Virus record (IMG/VR): IMGVR_UViG_3300042898_004347
Coordinates: 62,001-126,000 of that record
DNA from: a virus
Strand: one strand, 5' to 3'
DNA: 64,000 bases
The position numbers and the translations under genes were made by a program. Positions within the stretch are counted from its first letter, which is position 1, and each line of letters begins with the position of its first letter. Shown here piece after piece: positions 5,446 to 11,661 of this stretch. The notes beneath the pieces are model-generated. The model did not search any database. It was not told the origin of the DNA and saw only the letters and a list, made by a program, of their open reading frames with translations.

Positions 5446-5909
5446 TAAAGTTTCACACAGCCATTATTGCCATTGATGTAAATCAAGAGGACTACTGTGT
5501 ATGTTAAATTATTTGAATAGATGTAGCTTTGCTTTATATGACCACACTTCAGCGAGTTTCTTATTTACGCATAAGCTCCAACACGTTTAATGTTTCCCAA
5601 TAAACGTACTGTTATGAACTCAGAGGCTTTTCGTTACTTCCATGTTTTTCCGCTGACGGTTAGACCCCGTGCTCGTACCGAAGATGGAAACAATCTTCTA
5701 CATTCCGAGCTGCTATTCAAAATTGGATCCTTCTGCCATACAAGTCTTCCAGAACATTTCCAGAAGATGAATGCACTTGTATGCGTTACACTCTTAAACC
5801 CCCTAAAGGAACGCAACCTTTTAAATATGTGATTGCCCAGTTTCTTAGCAACATGGAGCTTTACCTTAGCGCCGGCGAATGTAACGGTCTGCATAAACAC
5901 AGAAGAAAT
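5446..5909 (-). ncRNA. unassigned structured region, about 460 nt, between two tRNAs
   Basis: Open frames exist on both strands but none has convincing composition, a promoter or a recognisable product. Instead many perfect hairpins are seen: 5583-5589/5601-5607 (7 bp), 5680-5685/5693-5698 (6 bp), 5737-5744/5776-5783 (8 bp), 5782-5787/5810-5815 (6 bp), and 5455-5460/5495-5500 enclosing 5473-5477/5482-5486. Strand is inferred from the flanking tRNAs. Confidence 0.4.
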
Positions 5910-5984
5910 TGGCACGGATGGAGGGAATCGCACCCTCATAAGGCAGTTTTGGAGACTGCTGCACTACTAATGTACCACATCCGT
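5910..5984 (-). tRNA. tRNA-Trp(CCA)
   Basis: Perfect acceptor ACGGATG/CATCCGT, G73, CCA tail. Anticodon loop CTCCAAA. T-loop TGCGATT (unusual T54-G55). Confidence 0.9.
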
Positions 5985-6066
5985 AAAAATTAAAGCAGCG
6001 GTAACCTAATCCGCGGATGGACGAACCGATTCCAGGGTTCAAACATGACCCATACTTTAAAATAAA
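5985..6066 (-). other. tRNA-sized spacer with weak structure
   Basis: About 80 nt, the length of one tRNA unit. It contains GGGT...ACCC and GCGG/CCGC pairings but no complete cloverleaf. I see no ORF. Confidence 0.3.
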
Positions 6067-6068
6067 TG

Positions 6069-6144
6069 GGGCGATCAACGGGGCTTGAACCCGTAACCCC
6101 GAAAATCACAATCTCGTGCTCTGGCCAATTGAGCTATGATCGCC
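6069..6144 (-). tRNA. tRNA-His(GUG)
   Basis: Acceptor GGCGATC/GATCGCC, C73 as required for His. Loop TTGTGAT. CCA is only partly encoded, and no G-1 is encoded. Confidence 0.9.
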
Positions 6145-6149
6145 GTAAA

Positions 6150-6226
6150 TGGAGCGCCAGACAGGGATCGAACCTGCATGTGACTGTTTTGCAAACAGAA
6201 GTTTAGCCTTTCAACAACACTGGCGC
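6150..6226 (-). tRNA. tRNA-Cys(GCA)
   Basis: Acceptor GCGCCAG/CTGGCGC, U73, CCA. Anticodon stem CTGT/ACAG with loop TTGCAAA. Confidence 0.92.
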
Positions 6227-6232
6227 TTAAAA

Positions 6233-6308
6233 TGGTAGTAGCGGTGGGAATTGAACCCACATAAAAGAGCTTATGAAACTCTTGCCTTGACCAATCGACC
6301 TCGCTACT
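6233..6308 (-). tRNA. tRNA(CAU), Met or lysidine-type Ile
   Basis: Acceptor AGTAGCG/CGCTACT, A73, CCA. Loop TTCATAA. Third CAU tRNA of the cluster. One of the three could be Ile2, if modified by host TilS. Confidence 0.87.
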
Positions 6309-6319
6309 GTAAATTAATT

Positions 6320-6427
6320 ATTCGGTCGGAACTTCAATCGAAGGTCTTATCGACCCGCGCGGCTCACTAAGCCGTCCTTCACGTCGTTAAGTGGTACGAC
6401 AACACGGACTTCTACCGTTAACCGAAT
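6320..6427 (-). ncRNA. unassigned multi-hairpin RNA, 108 nt, closed by a 7-bp stem
   Basis: The ends ATTCGGT/ACCGAAT pair like an acceptor stem. Inside are GTCC/GGAC around GTCGT/ACGAC, then CGGCT/AGCCG, GGTC/GACC and CTTC/GAAG hairpins. No T-loop or anticodon arm of tRNA type. It occupies a tRNA slot between tRNA(CAU) and tRNA-Phe. Confidence 0.45.
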
Positions 6428-6431
6428 AAAA

Positions 6432-6507
6432 TGGTGGGAGCTTCTGGTATCGATCCAGATTCTTGCCGTCTTCAGCGGCACGTGAGCACCTGCTTCACCA
6501 AACTCCC
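6432..6507 (-). tRNA. tRNA-Phe(GAA)
   Basis: Acceptor GGGAGTT/AGCTCCC, A73, CCA. Anticodon stem TGCCG/CGGCA, loop CTGAAGA. T-loop ATCGATA is non-standard. Confidence 0.9.
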
Positions 6508-6512
6508 TAAAG

Positions 6513-6588
6513 TGGTAGACCCGGAAGGATTCGAACCTTCAATACAACGTTCGTAGCGTTGCGTGATAATCCGTTTCACTACGGGTCT
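6513..6588 (-). tRNA. tRNA-Arg(ACG)
   Basis: Acceptor AGACCCG/CGGGTCT, A73, CCA. Anticodon stem CAACG/CGTTG, loop CTACGAA. A34 would need TadA editing to inosine. Confidence 0.93.
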
Positions 6589-6595
6589 ATAAAAA

Positions 6596-6692
6596 TGAGT
6601 AGTACCGATTGTTCCGAGCACGGTTACCTGTTGTTCAACATACTGAATGATAACACCGACTCCTGTTTTACGAACAACTGGATTTCTACTCA
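6596..6692 (-). ncRNA. unassigned RNA, 97 nt, closed by a 7-bp stem
   Basis: Ends TGAGTAG/CTACTCA pair. A second 7-bp helix GTTGTTC/GAACAAC encloses about 30 nt. Not a tRNA on either strand. Same spacing as the tRNA units on each side. Confidence 0.4.
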
Positions 6693-6695
6693 AAA

Positions 6696-6781
6696 TGGTG
6701 GGCACGCTTGGACTCGAACCAAGGGTTATCCGAAGAGGGGACATTTACAGTGTCCTGCAATAGCCGCTATGCGACGCGCCC
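6696..6781 (-). tRNA. tRNA-Tyr(GUA)
   Basis: Class II tRNA with long variable arm. Acceptor GGGCGCG/CGTGCCC, A73, CCA. Anticodon stem GGACA/TGTCC, loop CTGTAAA. Confidence 0.93.
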
Positions 6782-6783
6782 GA

Positions 6784-6837
6784 AAAATTGTCATTTGAGT
6801 CAACCTCAATTTCGCCAATGACGTGGCGTTTGCAAAA
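6784..6837 (-). other. two-hairpin spacer
   Basis: CGCCA/TGGCG and TTGAG/CTCAA hairpins in about 50 nt between tRNA-Tyr and tRNA-Gly. It may guide processing. Confidence 0.35.
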
Positions 6838-6912
6838 TGGAGCGGTATCCGGGTAACGATCCCAGAACTCAAGTTTGGAAAACTCGCGTGTATCCATTAA
6901 CACCTATACCGC
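6838..6912 (-). tRNA. tRNA-Gly(UCC)
   Basis: Acceptor GCGGTAT/ATACCGC, U73, CCA. Loop TTTCCAA. T-loop ATCGTTA is non-standard. Confidence 0.9.
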
Positions 6913-6917
6913 AAAAC

Positions 6918-6991
6918 TGGTGCCTTCGACAAGAATCGAACTTGTGACTAGCGCTTATCAAGCGCTGGTTATACCGTTTAACTACAAAGGC
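6918..6991 (-). tRNA. tRNA-Ile(GAU)
   Basis: Acceptor GCCTTTG/CGAAGGC, A73, CCA. Anticodon stem AGCGC/GCGCT, loop TTGATAA. Its first 14 nt overlap the 3' end of the homing endonuclease gene. Confidence 0.93.
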
Positions 6992-7583
6992 TTTTAATAT
7001 ATTCCACATTTATATCTTTATTTAAAAGAATGATTATTTTTACAGAATTCTGTTTTGCTGCTAATTGTATTTTTTCTGCATCCAAAATGGCTTTATAATC
7101 GTTTTTAGGATCTAAATATAAATCATATTCTGTTAGATAGAAATCAGCAAAATATCTTTTATTGTTGTATTTTAATGATTTCGGTCGAATCCATTTTATA
7201 TTCAATTCATTTAATAATGAACTACATCTTAATTCATATGTACTCTGTAGTGTAACTTCATTACCATATGAATCATTTACTTTAAATTTTTTACTTCTTC
7301 CAGCCAAAGGTTGGTAACCACCTAAACCTCGATCTTTTGCTATTTTTGATAATAGTGATTTAGTTTCTTGAGTATGCGCAGTTCCTGTACCGGGACCAGT
7401 TTTTGGTCTAAAACATCTAACATCGGACAATACAGTTTTACCTTTATTCCATGCAACCCTCTCTACTTTAGGTTTAATGACTTTAGGTTTATCGTGCCAC
7501 TTTAAATGACGATTGAATGCGAAAAGCGATACGGCATTTCCACATTTAGGACAAATAGATGTTGTTGTTTTACCTTTGGGCAT
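6978..7583 (-). CDS. homing endonuclease, Zn finger + VSR/EDxHD-like nuclease
   Basis: 201 aa, start MPKGKTTTSICPKCG. An N-terminal C-x2-C...H...H finger (about residues 11-29) is followed by a linker with a NUMOD-like segment. The C-terminal nuclease region has the pattern Y.LRCSSLLNEL.I.WIRP...Y....YFADFYL.EYDLYLDPKN, homologous to the ORF at 2880-3503. The start is set by a late motif 5 nt upstream. The stop codon lies inside the tRNA-Ile gene and a broken tRNA abuts the 5' end, so it looks inserted into the tRNA array. Confidence 0.65.
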   Translation of the reverse strand: MPKGKTTTSICPKCGNAVSLFAFNRHLKWHDKPKVIKPKVERVAWNKGKTVLSDVRCFRPKTGPGTGTAHTQETKSLLSKIAKDRGLGGYQPLAGRSKKFKVNDSYGNEVTLQSTYELRCSSLLNELNIKWIRPKSLKYNNKRYFADFYLTEYDLYLDPKNDYKAILDAEKIQLAAKQNSVKIIILLNKDINVEYIKSLCS

Positions 7584-7588
7584 TAATC

Positions 7589-7596
7589 TATTTATA
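7589..7596 (-). promoter_or_regulatory. late promoter (TATAAATA)
   Basis: Perfect late motif, 5 nt upstream of the homing endonuclease ATG and directly joined to the tRNA 5' half. Confidence 0.7.
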
Positions 7597-7634
7597 GAGG
7601 TAGACGATGCTCTAACCAACTGAGCTACTAGACC
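7597..7634 (-). pseudogene. tRNA 5' half (broken tRNA gene)
   Basis: GGTCTAG TA plus a complete D-arm (GCTC AGTTGGTTA GAGC) and the 5' strand of an anticodon stem. The match ends where the late promoter of the homing endonuclease begins. The 3' half is not present nearby. Confidence 0.6.
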
Positions 7635-7639
7635 GAAAA

Positions 7640-7729
7640 TGGCGGAAATAGAAGGATTCGAACCTTCGGGGCTTTTGAGGACCCGAGACTTTAGCAAAGT
7701 CTTGCCTTAAACCACTCGGCCATATTTCC
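7640..7729 (-). tRNA. tRNA-Ser(GCU)
   Basis: Class II. Acceptor GGAAATA/TATTTCC, G73, CCA. Anticodon stem AGACT/AGTCT, loop TTGCTAA. Long variable arm. Confidence 0.94.
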
Positions 7730-7734
7730 TAAAT

Positions 7735-7824
7735 TGGAGGAAGGGGTGGGATTCGAACCCACGGTCGTTTTTAGGCGACTCAAGTTTTCAAGACTAGCGC
7801 CTTAAACCACTCAGCCACCCTTCC
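7735..7824 (-). tRNA. tRNA-Ser(UGA)
   Basis: Class II. Acceptor GGAAGGG/CCCTTCC, CCA. Loop CTTGAAA gives UGA. Long variable arm. Confidence 0.93.
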
Positions 7825-7830
7825 TTAAAA

Positions 7831-7906
7831 TGGAGCCCTCGGACGGGATCGAACCGACGACAACCAGTTTACAAAACTGGTGCTCTACCAACTGAGCTAC
7901 AAGGGC
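7831..7906 (-). tRNA. tRNA-Thr(UGU)
   Basis: Acceptor GCCCTTG/CGAGGGC, CCA. Anticodon stem CCAGT/ACTGG, loop TTTGTAA. First tRNA of the large leftward cluster. Confidence 0.94.
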
Positions 7907-7915
7907 GAAATTGAA

Positions 7916-7980
7916 TCCCACCATGCACCTAGAAGCATTGCTGCTTTCACGGATGAACCCGACATTCAGTGCAGGTAGGA
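7916..7980 (-). ncRNA. long hairpin RNA element
   Basis: TCCTACC-TGCAC pairs with GTGCA-T-GGTGGGA (12 bp, one bulge) around a 40-nt loop holding AAGCA/TGCTT. Not a tRNA. It leads into tRNA-Thr. Confidence 0.35.
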
Positions 7981-8062
7981 AAATTGGAAAGGTAACGATA
8001 GCTCAGTGTTCTGGCTGCATATCGGTGCAGACGGCATTTCGTTTTTATCTAACACTTAGACC

Positions 8063-8103
8063 TTAAAAGAGCCCGGCAATTTATTTAAAGACGTCCGGGG
8101 CTC
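8063..8103 (-). terminator. possible terminator within the tRNA leader
   Basis: GAGCCC-CGG pairs with CCGGGCTC (one bulge) and is followed by TTTT on the minus strand. A boxA-like sequence lies 15 nt before it. Confidence 0.5.
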
Positions 8104-8117
8104 GTCTATTTTTATTT

Positions 8118-8133
8118 GAAAAAAGAACTAATT
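8118..8133 (-). promoter_or_regulatory. boxA-like element
   Basis: AATTAGTTCTTTTTTC on the minus strand, the variant copy of the element found before tmRNA and the 2405-2832 RNA. It precedes a terminator-like hairpin and the tRNA cluster. Confidence 0.4.
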
Positions 8134-8224
8134 TTACCCCTCTCAGCTTGTGCTGGTTTGGATACCCGTTATCGGACGTTTGGACTCCTTAAAGCCGGAG
8201 TCTGGCAGTGAAACTGAAAGTGAT

Positions 8225-8257
8225 AAAAAAACCTCTGAGCTTTATGGCCCAGAGGTT
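8225..8257 (-). terminator. intrinsic terminator of small leader RNA/ORF
   Basis: AACCTCTG (minus) pairs with CAGAGGTT over a 12-nt loop, followed by TTTTTTT. Strong terminator between the only visible promoter (8415-8443) and the tRNA cluster. Confidence 0.8.
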
Positions 8258-8290
8258 AAAGATAATTTCGATTTTAGATCGACCTTATTT

Positions 8291-8383
8291 TTAACCCCTG
8301 TAACCTGTTCCGCGTACGGACCAGAACAAGCCACAGCTATGTGGATTTTGTTCTGTATCTGATTTAATCTGTACCGTAAGCAT
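8291..8383 (-). CDS. possible 30-aa leader peptide
   Basis: Frame MLTVQIKSD...GLFWSVRGTGYRG directly after the combined early/late promoter and before the strong terminator. CCACA/TGTGG and GTTC/GAAC hairpins lie inside it. It could be a peptide or simply part of a small RNA. Confidence 0.3.
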   Translation of the reverse strand: MLTVQIKSDTEQNPHSCGLFWSVRGTGYRG

Positions 8384-8401
8384 TTGAAGTGTTTGTTGAT
8401 T

Positions 8402-8443
8402 TATTTATAGGACTATCATACTTAGTTTTGGTACAAAGTAAAC
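8402..8443 (-). promoter_or_regulatory. early promoter plus late promoter for the tRNA region
   Basis: -35 GTTTAC (8438-8443), 17 bp, -10 TATGAT (8415-8420). A perfect late TATAAATA lies at 8402-8409. The only strong promoters I see for the cluster at 3500-7906 besides internal late motifs. Confidence 0.8.
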
Positions 8444-8455
8444 AACAAAGCGCAA

Positions 8456-9169
8456 TTAGTGCATAAAAAGATATGGTTTCCATTCCTCGCGGATACCCAT
8501 ATCCTCGGGGATTTGAACGCCGATCTGGACACGGTTCTTTGGAACCACTTCCTTACCATTAATGTCAAAATACGGGAAAATGTTGTCCTTGGCAGCATTA
8601 CAGTCGCGGCAGGCAAGAACAAGGTTGAACCCGTCATTGGTACCACCCTTTGACTTGGGATGCACGTGATCCTTGGTGGCAACGCAGAAAGGTATCTTTT
8701 TGAGGCAGTACTGACAGGTGCCCTTATAGATGCTGTAAAGACTCCGAAGTGAGGTTTGCTGACCACGACGAACAGTATGTCCGAAGTGAGTAGTGCAGAC
8801 AACGATGGTCGGAATTGCCCATTGCTTTTCTTCGCCACTGATACGGTCCGGAGCGGAACGCAGACATGGCTGGTTGTCAAAGAGTTCTATGGTGTTCTTC
8901 GACCACGAATAACCGTCATTGTCCTCACGACCGTCCCATGGAATTGTGTTACCACTCGCGTCGATACCGTGAGCCCTACCATTCATCATGTGACGCATGC
9001 ACGCACGGGCCGTGAAGAAGGCATAGGCTTGGTAGGAACCGTCGAGCACCAGTGTGGTACGCGCAGAAGCATCAACAGGAGTCAATACATTAACCTGTAA
9101 TTGATTTAACAACTGAAGTGAAGCCTTTTCGTGGTACGTTGTATTTGCGAGCATTAGAGTAAGATTCAC
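8456..9169 (-). CDS. HNH endonuclease
   Basis: 237 aa. The C-terminal part carries a zinc-binding HNH domain: CQYC, then DHVHPKSKGG, NLVLACRDCN. These are the paired CxxC knuckles and the DH...N nuclease core. The N-terminal 120 residues match nothing I recognise. The start overlaps the upstream gene by 80 nt; an internal ATG at 9154 is an alternative. It may be a homing endonuclease or a host-DNA nuclease. Confidence 0.75.
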   Translation of the reverse strand: MNLTLMLANTTYHEKASLQLLNQLQVNVLTPVDASARTTLVLDGSYQAYAFFTARACMRHMMNGRAHGIDASGNTIPWDGREDNDGYSWSKNTIELFDNQPCLRSAPDRISGEEKQWAIPTIVVCTTHFGHTVRRGQQTSLRSLYSIYKGTCQYCLKKIPFCVATKDHVHPKSKGGTNDGFNLVLACRDCNAAKDNIFPYFDINGKEVVPKNRVQIGVQIPEDMGIREEWKPYLFMH

Positions 9170-9314
9170 CGTTGAGCACTTGGCAGTGACCAGCGGTTTT
9201 GTGGTCCCAGATCATGATACCAAAGCGGTTGACCTTGGTCTCACGTGGGACAAAGTTGGGGTCGGGTAGAATACCAGACCGAATAAGACTTTGAATGATT
9301 TTATCGTTGGACAT
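9090..9314 (-). CDS. hypothetical protein, 74 aa
   Basis: Starts MSNDKIIQSLIRSGILPDPN. Contains FGIMIWDHKTAGHCQVLNG. No family recognised. The 3' end is out of frame within the HNH gene. Confidence 0.55.
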   Translation of the reverse strand: MSNDKIIQSLIRSGILPDPNFVPRETKVNRFGIMIWDHKTAGHCQVLNGESYSNARKYNVPRKGFTSVVKSITG

Positions 9315-9316
9315 TT

Positions 9317-9511
9317 TTAGAAAGTAGACATACAAACACCCCAAGCTGGTGCGTTTTCATCTTTTTTAAAACCTGGGTAACCTGGATAAACAGGATGGAT
9401 ACGCACAACTGTATCATAGTTAGCATACTCAGGATTGTAGGCTACTGCTTCGACGTCTCCATGTTTGTCCTTGACAGCATTGAGTTCGTTAATTAATTCG
9501 GAGATTCTCAT
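9317..9511 (-). CDS. hypothetical protein, 64 aa
   Basis: MRISELINELNAVKDKHGDVEAVAY: a helical start followed by a beta segment, a pattern often seen in small phage proteins. Packed 2 nt from the next gene. Function unknown. Confidence 0.6.
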   Translation of the reverse strand: MRISELINELNAVKDKHGDVEAVAYNPEYANYDTVVRIHPVYPGYPGFKKDENAPAWGVCMSTF

Positions 9512-9517
9512 AAAATT

Positions 9518-9757
9518 TTAAGAACCTTGAAAAGAAGTTTCTAAATGAAGGGCATCAAAGTAACCCTTGCGCCATGCATCCATAAGTTTCATTAATTTCT
9601 TAGGCTCTTTGCGATACTCTTTCACGAATGCGTGGAAGTGAATGTCGCATTGCGAAGCAGCCATGATTCCGTTTTGGTAAGCCTCTTCGCCAAGTTTGAC
9701 AACGAACTTTAGATCCTGAGCGTAATAGTATCGTTTCATTTGTTTTGCGGTATTCAT
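9518..9757 (-). CDS. hypothetical protein, 79 aa
   Basis: Starts MNTAKQMKRYYYAQDLKFVV. Mostly helical, basic, with a GYFDALHLETSF end. It has its own early promoter 9 nt upstream. No family recognised. Confidence 0.6.
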   Translation of the reverse strand: MNTAKQMKRYYYAQDLKFVVKLGEEAYQNGIMAASQCDIHFHAFVKEYRKEPKKLMKLMDAWRKGYFDALHLETSFQGS

Positions 9758-9766
9758 TATGATATA

Positions 9767-9795
9767 ATCCTAAACTAAATTGGCTAAAAGTAAAT
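9767..9795 (-). promoter_or_regulatory. early promoter
   Basis: -35 ATTTAC (9790-9795), 17 bp, -10 TAGGAT (9767-9772), 9 nt to the ATG at 9757. The repeated CCTAAGTTGTTGATTATCA element lies just upstream (9808-9826). Confidence 0.7.
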
Positions 9796-9823
9796 TAATT
9801 AGATTGTCCTAAGTTGTTGATTA

Positions 9824-10069
9824 TCACTTGTTGTCCAGCTTGTTCATGGTCACCCACTTGGCGCGGTTGATCAGAAAGCGGACGCGAAGATCATTTTGAG
9901 GGTCACCCATAAGATGTTGAACATCAGAGAGAAGGGACATCACAATGTCCTGACCTGCAACGCGGTATTCATTAACAAATTCGTACCAACGGTTAATATC
10001 GGCGACGCCAAACTGTTCCATGTCGGTAACAGTTGATTCATACTTTTTAAAGGTTGGGTTGTTTAACAT
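9824..10069 (-). CDS. hypothetical protein, 81 aa
   Basis: Helical protein starting MLNNPTFKKYESTVTDMEQF. Unknown family. Its start is 6 nt after an early -10 box. Confidence 0.6.
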   Translation of the reverse strand: MLNNPTFKKYESTVTDMEQFGVADINRWYEFVNEYRVAGQDIVMSLLSDVQHLMGDPQNDLRVRFLINRAKWVTMNKLDNK

Positions 10070-10075
10070 GCTACT

Positions 10076-10104
10076 ATCCTACAACAAACCGCCAAAAAGT
10101 AAAC
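10076..10104 (-). promoter_or_regulatory. early promoter
   Basis: -35 GTTTAC (10099-10104), 17 bp, -10 TAGGAT (10076-10081), 6 nt to the ATG. Element CCTAAGCTGTTGATTAC at 10118-10134. Confidence 0.78.
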
Positions 10105-10177
10105 AAATACGATTTACCTAAGCTGTTGATTACAAACAGCCGCTTAAAATAACCCCAGGTTATTGAATACCAATAAC

Positions 10178-10798
10178 TTACTCGATGCCTTTTGTGGCTT
10201 TTTTCTTCTTCTTTTGAAGAATCTTTCTCCGAGCGTTGAGTCGATTCACAACCTCATTACCAGTCATCCAAATATCTTTGTTATCAAGAATTGATTGAAT
10301 CTCATCGGGCTTCAAAAAGTCCGAATAAATTTCCTGGAGTAATCCTTCAGACCATTTGCGTTCATGCTTGATCTGGTCGATCATCTCTCCGCCTTTACCC
10401 ATTGTGCCACCCGAATAATTGTGGAACATAAACATTGAATGAGCAGAGATTTCAAAGCTATCTGACATTAAAAAGACGATAGTTGCTGCAGACATACAGG
10501 CGCCCTCAACGGAGGCCATGACTGGAGCTTTGCATTCACGGATCACCCGCATGAACTGAATTGCTGACCATAGATCGCCACCCGAAGAATTGATGTAGAT
10601 TTTCACGAGATCATTTGGAGGACAATGACGAATCTGATTAAACCACTCGGTGTATTTCGAAGCTTCTTCAATTTGTCCCACGAGATAATACTCATGGATA
10701 TGCCCGAGGGGTTTATCTGTAAAGGCACATGTGGGTTTTTTTTCCTGATTTAGCATATCGAATAGGGGATGATCTAATTTTTTAACATCAGTCTTCAT
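10178..10798 (-). CDS. ClpP-like serine protease
   Basis: 206 aa of the ClpP/crotonase fold. INSSGGDLWSA (about 70-80) forms the oxyanion region, GACMSAA holds the nucleophile Ser103, and MFMFHNYSG the catalytic His126, with spacing as in ClpP. A basic C-terminal tail (KKKKKATKG) replaces the usual ring-contact end. The family degrades protein in AAA+-gated rings; phage members may process virion or host proteins. It lies in the early operon upstream of 10069. Confidence 0.75.
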   Translation of the reverse strand: MKTDVKKLDHPLFDMLNQEKKPTCAFTDKPLGHIHEYYLVGQIEEASKYTEWFNQIRHCPPNDLVKIYINSSGGDLWSAIQFMRVIRECKAPVMASVEGACMSAATIVFLMSDSFEISAHSMFMFHNYSGGTMGKGGEMIDQIKHERKWSEGLLQEIYSDFLKPDEIQSILDNKDIWMTGNEVVNRLNARRKILQKKKKKATKGIE

Positions 10799-10810
10799 TG
10801 GTAGTATGTA

Positions 10811-11488
10811 TCAGTTTCCGAAGATTTTTCTGCGCTTATATTCCTGGATGGTTTCTAGGAGTGGTTTGACCCAATTATCACGGTGTTCTTTAAACACTTT
10901 GGGTTCATTGTCATCGATTCCCATAATTGTCACGATGTTTGTAATTGGAAGTTTTGTGCGTTCCTCAAACATAATCGCATAGGCAGTTTCCTGCATGAAG
11001 TATGTATGAATATCTTCCTTCTCTTTGACTCGTCGAGATGTTTTGATGTCAATAATTGACCGGACACCGTCAAAGTCAGCAACAAGATCCACACGACCTG
11101 CAAGGCCCAGATGATCTGAATACAAAGGTTTTTCCTGCAGAATAATGTTATTGACTCTGGATTCCAGAATCGGACGAATCGTACTAAACATCTGCCAGAT
11201 ATGAGGGAGGAAGTTTTTAGATTCAAGGACTTCGTTATTTAGAAATCTCTCAGCAACCTTATGAATCTCTTCCCCACGGGCACACGCCCGCCGGGAGATA
11301 CGATTCGCCTCTTCTTCACCCACCTTCTGACGCCATTCACGAATACTATTCTCGCTTAGAATCCCAAGAACCGTGGTAATCGATGGATACTTAGGTCCCC
11401 TCGGAGTAGCATACGTGCGTCCACTTTCAAGGGTTTCGCACACGAGATCATTGTATCCTAGATCTATGGGATTATGAATAAATGTCAT
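10811..11488 (-). CDS. PD-(D/E)XK exonuclease (RecB/Cas4-like)
   Basis: 225 aa. GLAGRVDLVADFDGVRSIIDIKTS (about 128-151) contains the GxxD...D-x-K core, and a following Y..QE.AYA is the RecB-type motif. An upstream RGEEIHKVAERF helix supplies the His. Similar nucleases accompany replication genes of T4-like cyanophages. The ATGA overlap with the preceding 58-aa gene shows translational coupling. Confidence 0.75.
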   Translation of the reverse strand: MTFIHNPIDLGYNDLVCETLESGRTYATPRGPKYPSITTVLGILSENSIREWRQKVGEEEANRISRRACARGEEIHKVAERFLNNEVLESKNFLPHIWQMFSTIRPILESRVNNIILQEKPLYSDHLGLAGRVDLVADFDGVRSIIDIKTSRRVKEKEDIHTYFMQETAYAIMFEERTKLPITNIVTIMGIDDNEPKVFKEHRDNWVKPLLETIQEYKRRKIFGN

Positions 11489-11661
11489 TCGTCTAGGTCT
11501 TCAAAGTCTTCAAGAATATCTCCAGCATCAATTGGTCCATTGACCCGATAGTATTGTTCATCCTCATTGTTATTTTTTGATGGATGAACATTTTTCTTTC
11601 GCTGATGCTTTTGAGCTTCACGATCAAATCGATTTTGTTTTTCTTCTCGGTTCCTATTCAT
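11485..11661 (-). CDS. small charged protein, 58 aa
   Basis: MNRNREEKQNRFDREAQKH then an acidic end DILEDFEDLDE. It overlaps the phoH stop (TAATG) and the exonuclease start (ATGA), so it is a real link in the operon. Disordered; function unknown. Confidence 0.6.
   Translation of the reverse strand: MNRNREEKQNRFDREAQKHQRKKNVHPSKNNNEDEQYYRVNGPIDAGDILEDFEDLDE

Noticed and set aside
5590-5894. Frames on both strands within 5590-5894 that could be read as proteins
   Set aside because: No promoter or plausible start context, unusual composition and overlap with many perfect hairpins; treated as non-coding.
5985-6066. A degenerate tRNA between tRNA-Trp and tRNA-His
   Set aside because: A GGTTCAA-like T-loop can be drawn on the plus strand but acceptor and D-arm do not pair on either strand.
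8150-8880. Plus-strand frames opposite the tRNA leader and the HNH gene
   Set aside because: They are antisense to the terminator or to a gene with a clear HNH domain, and lack promoters.
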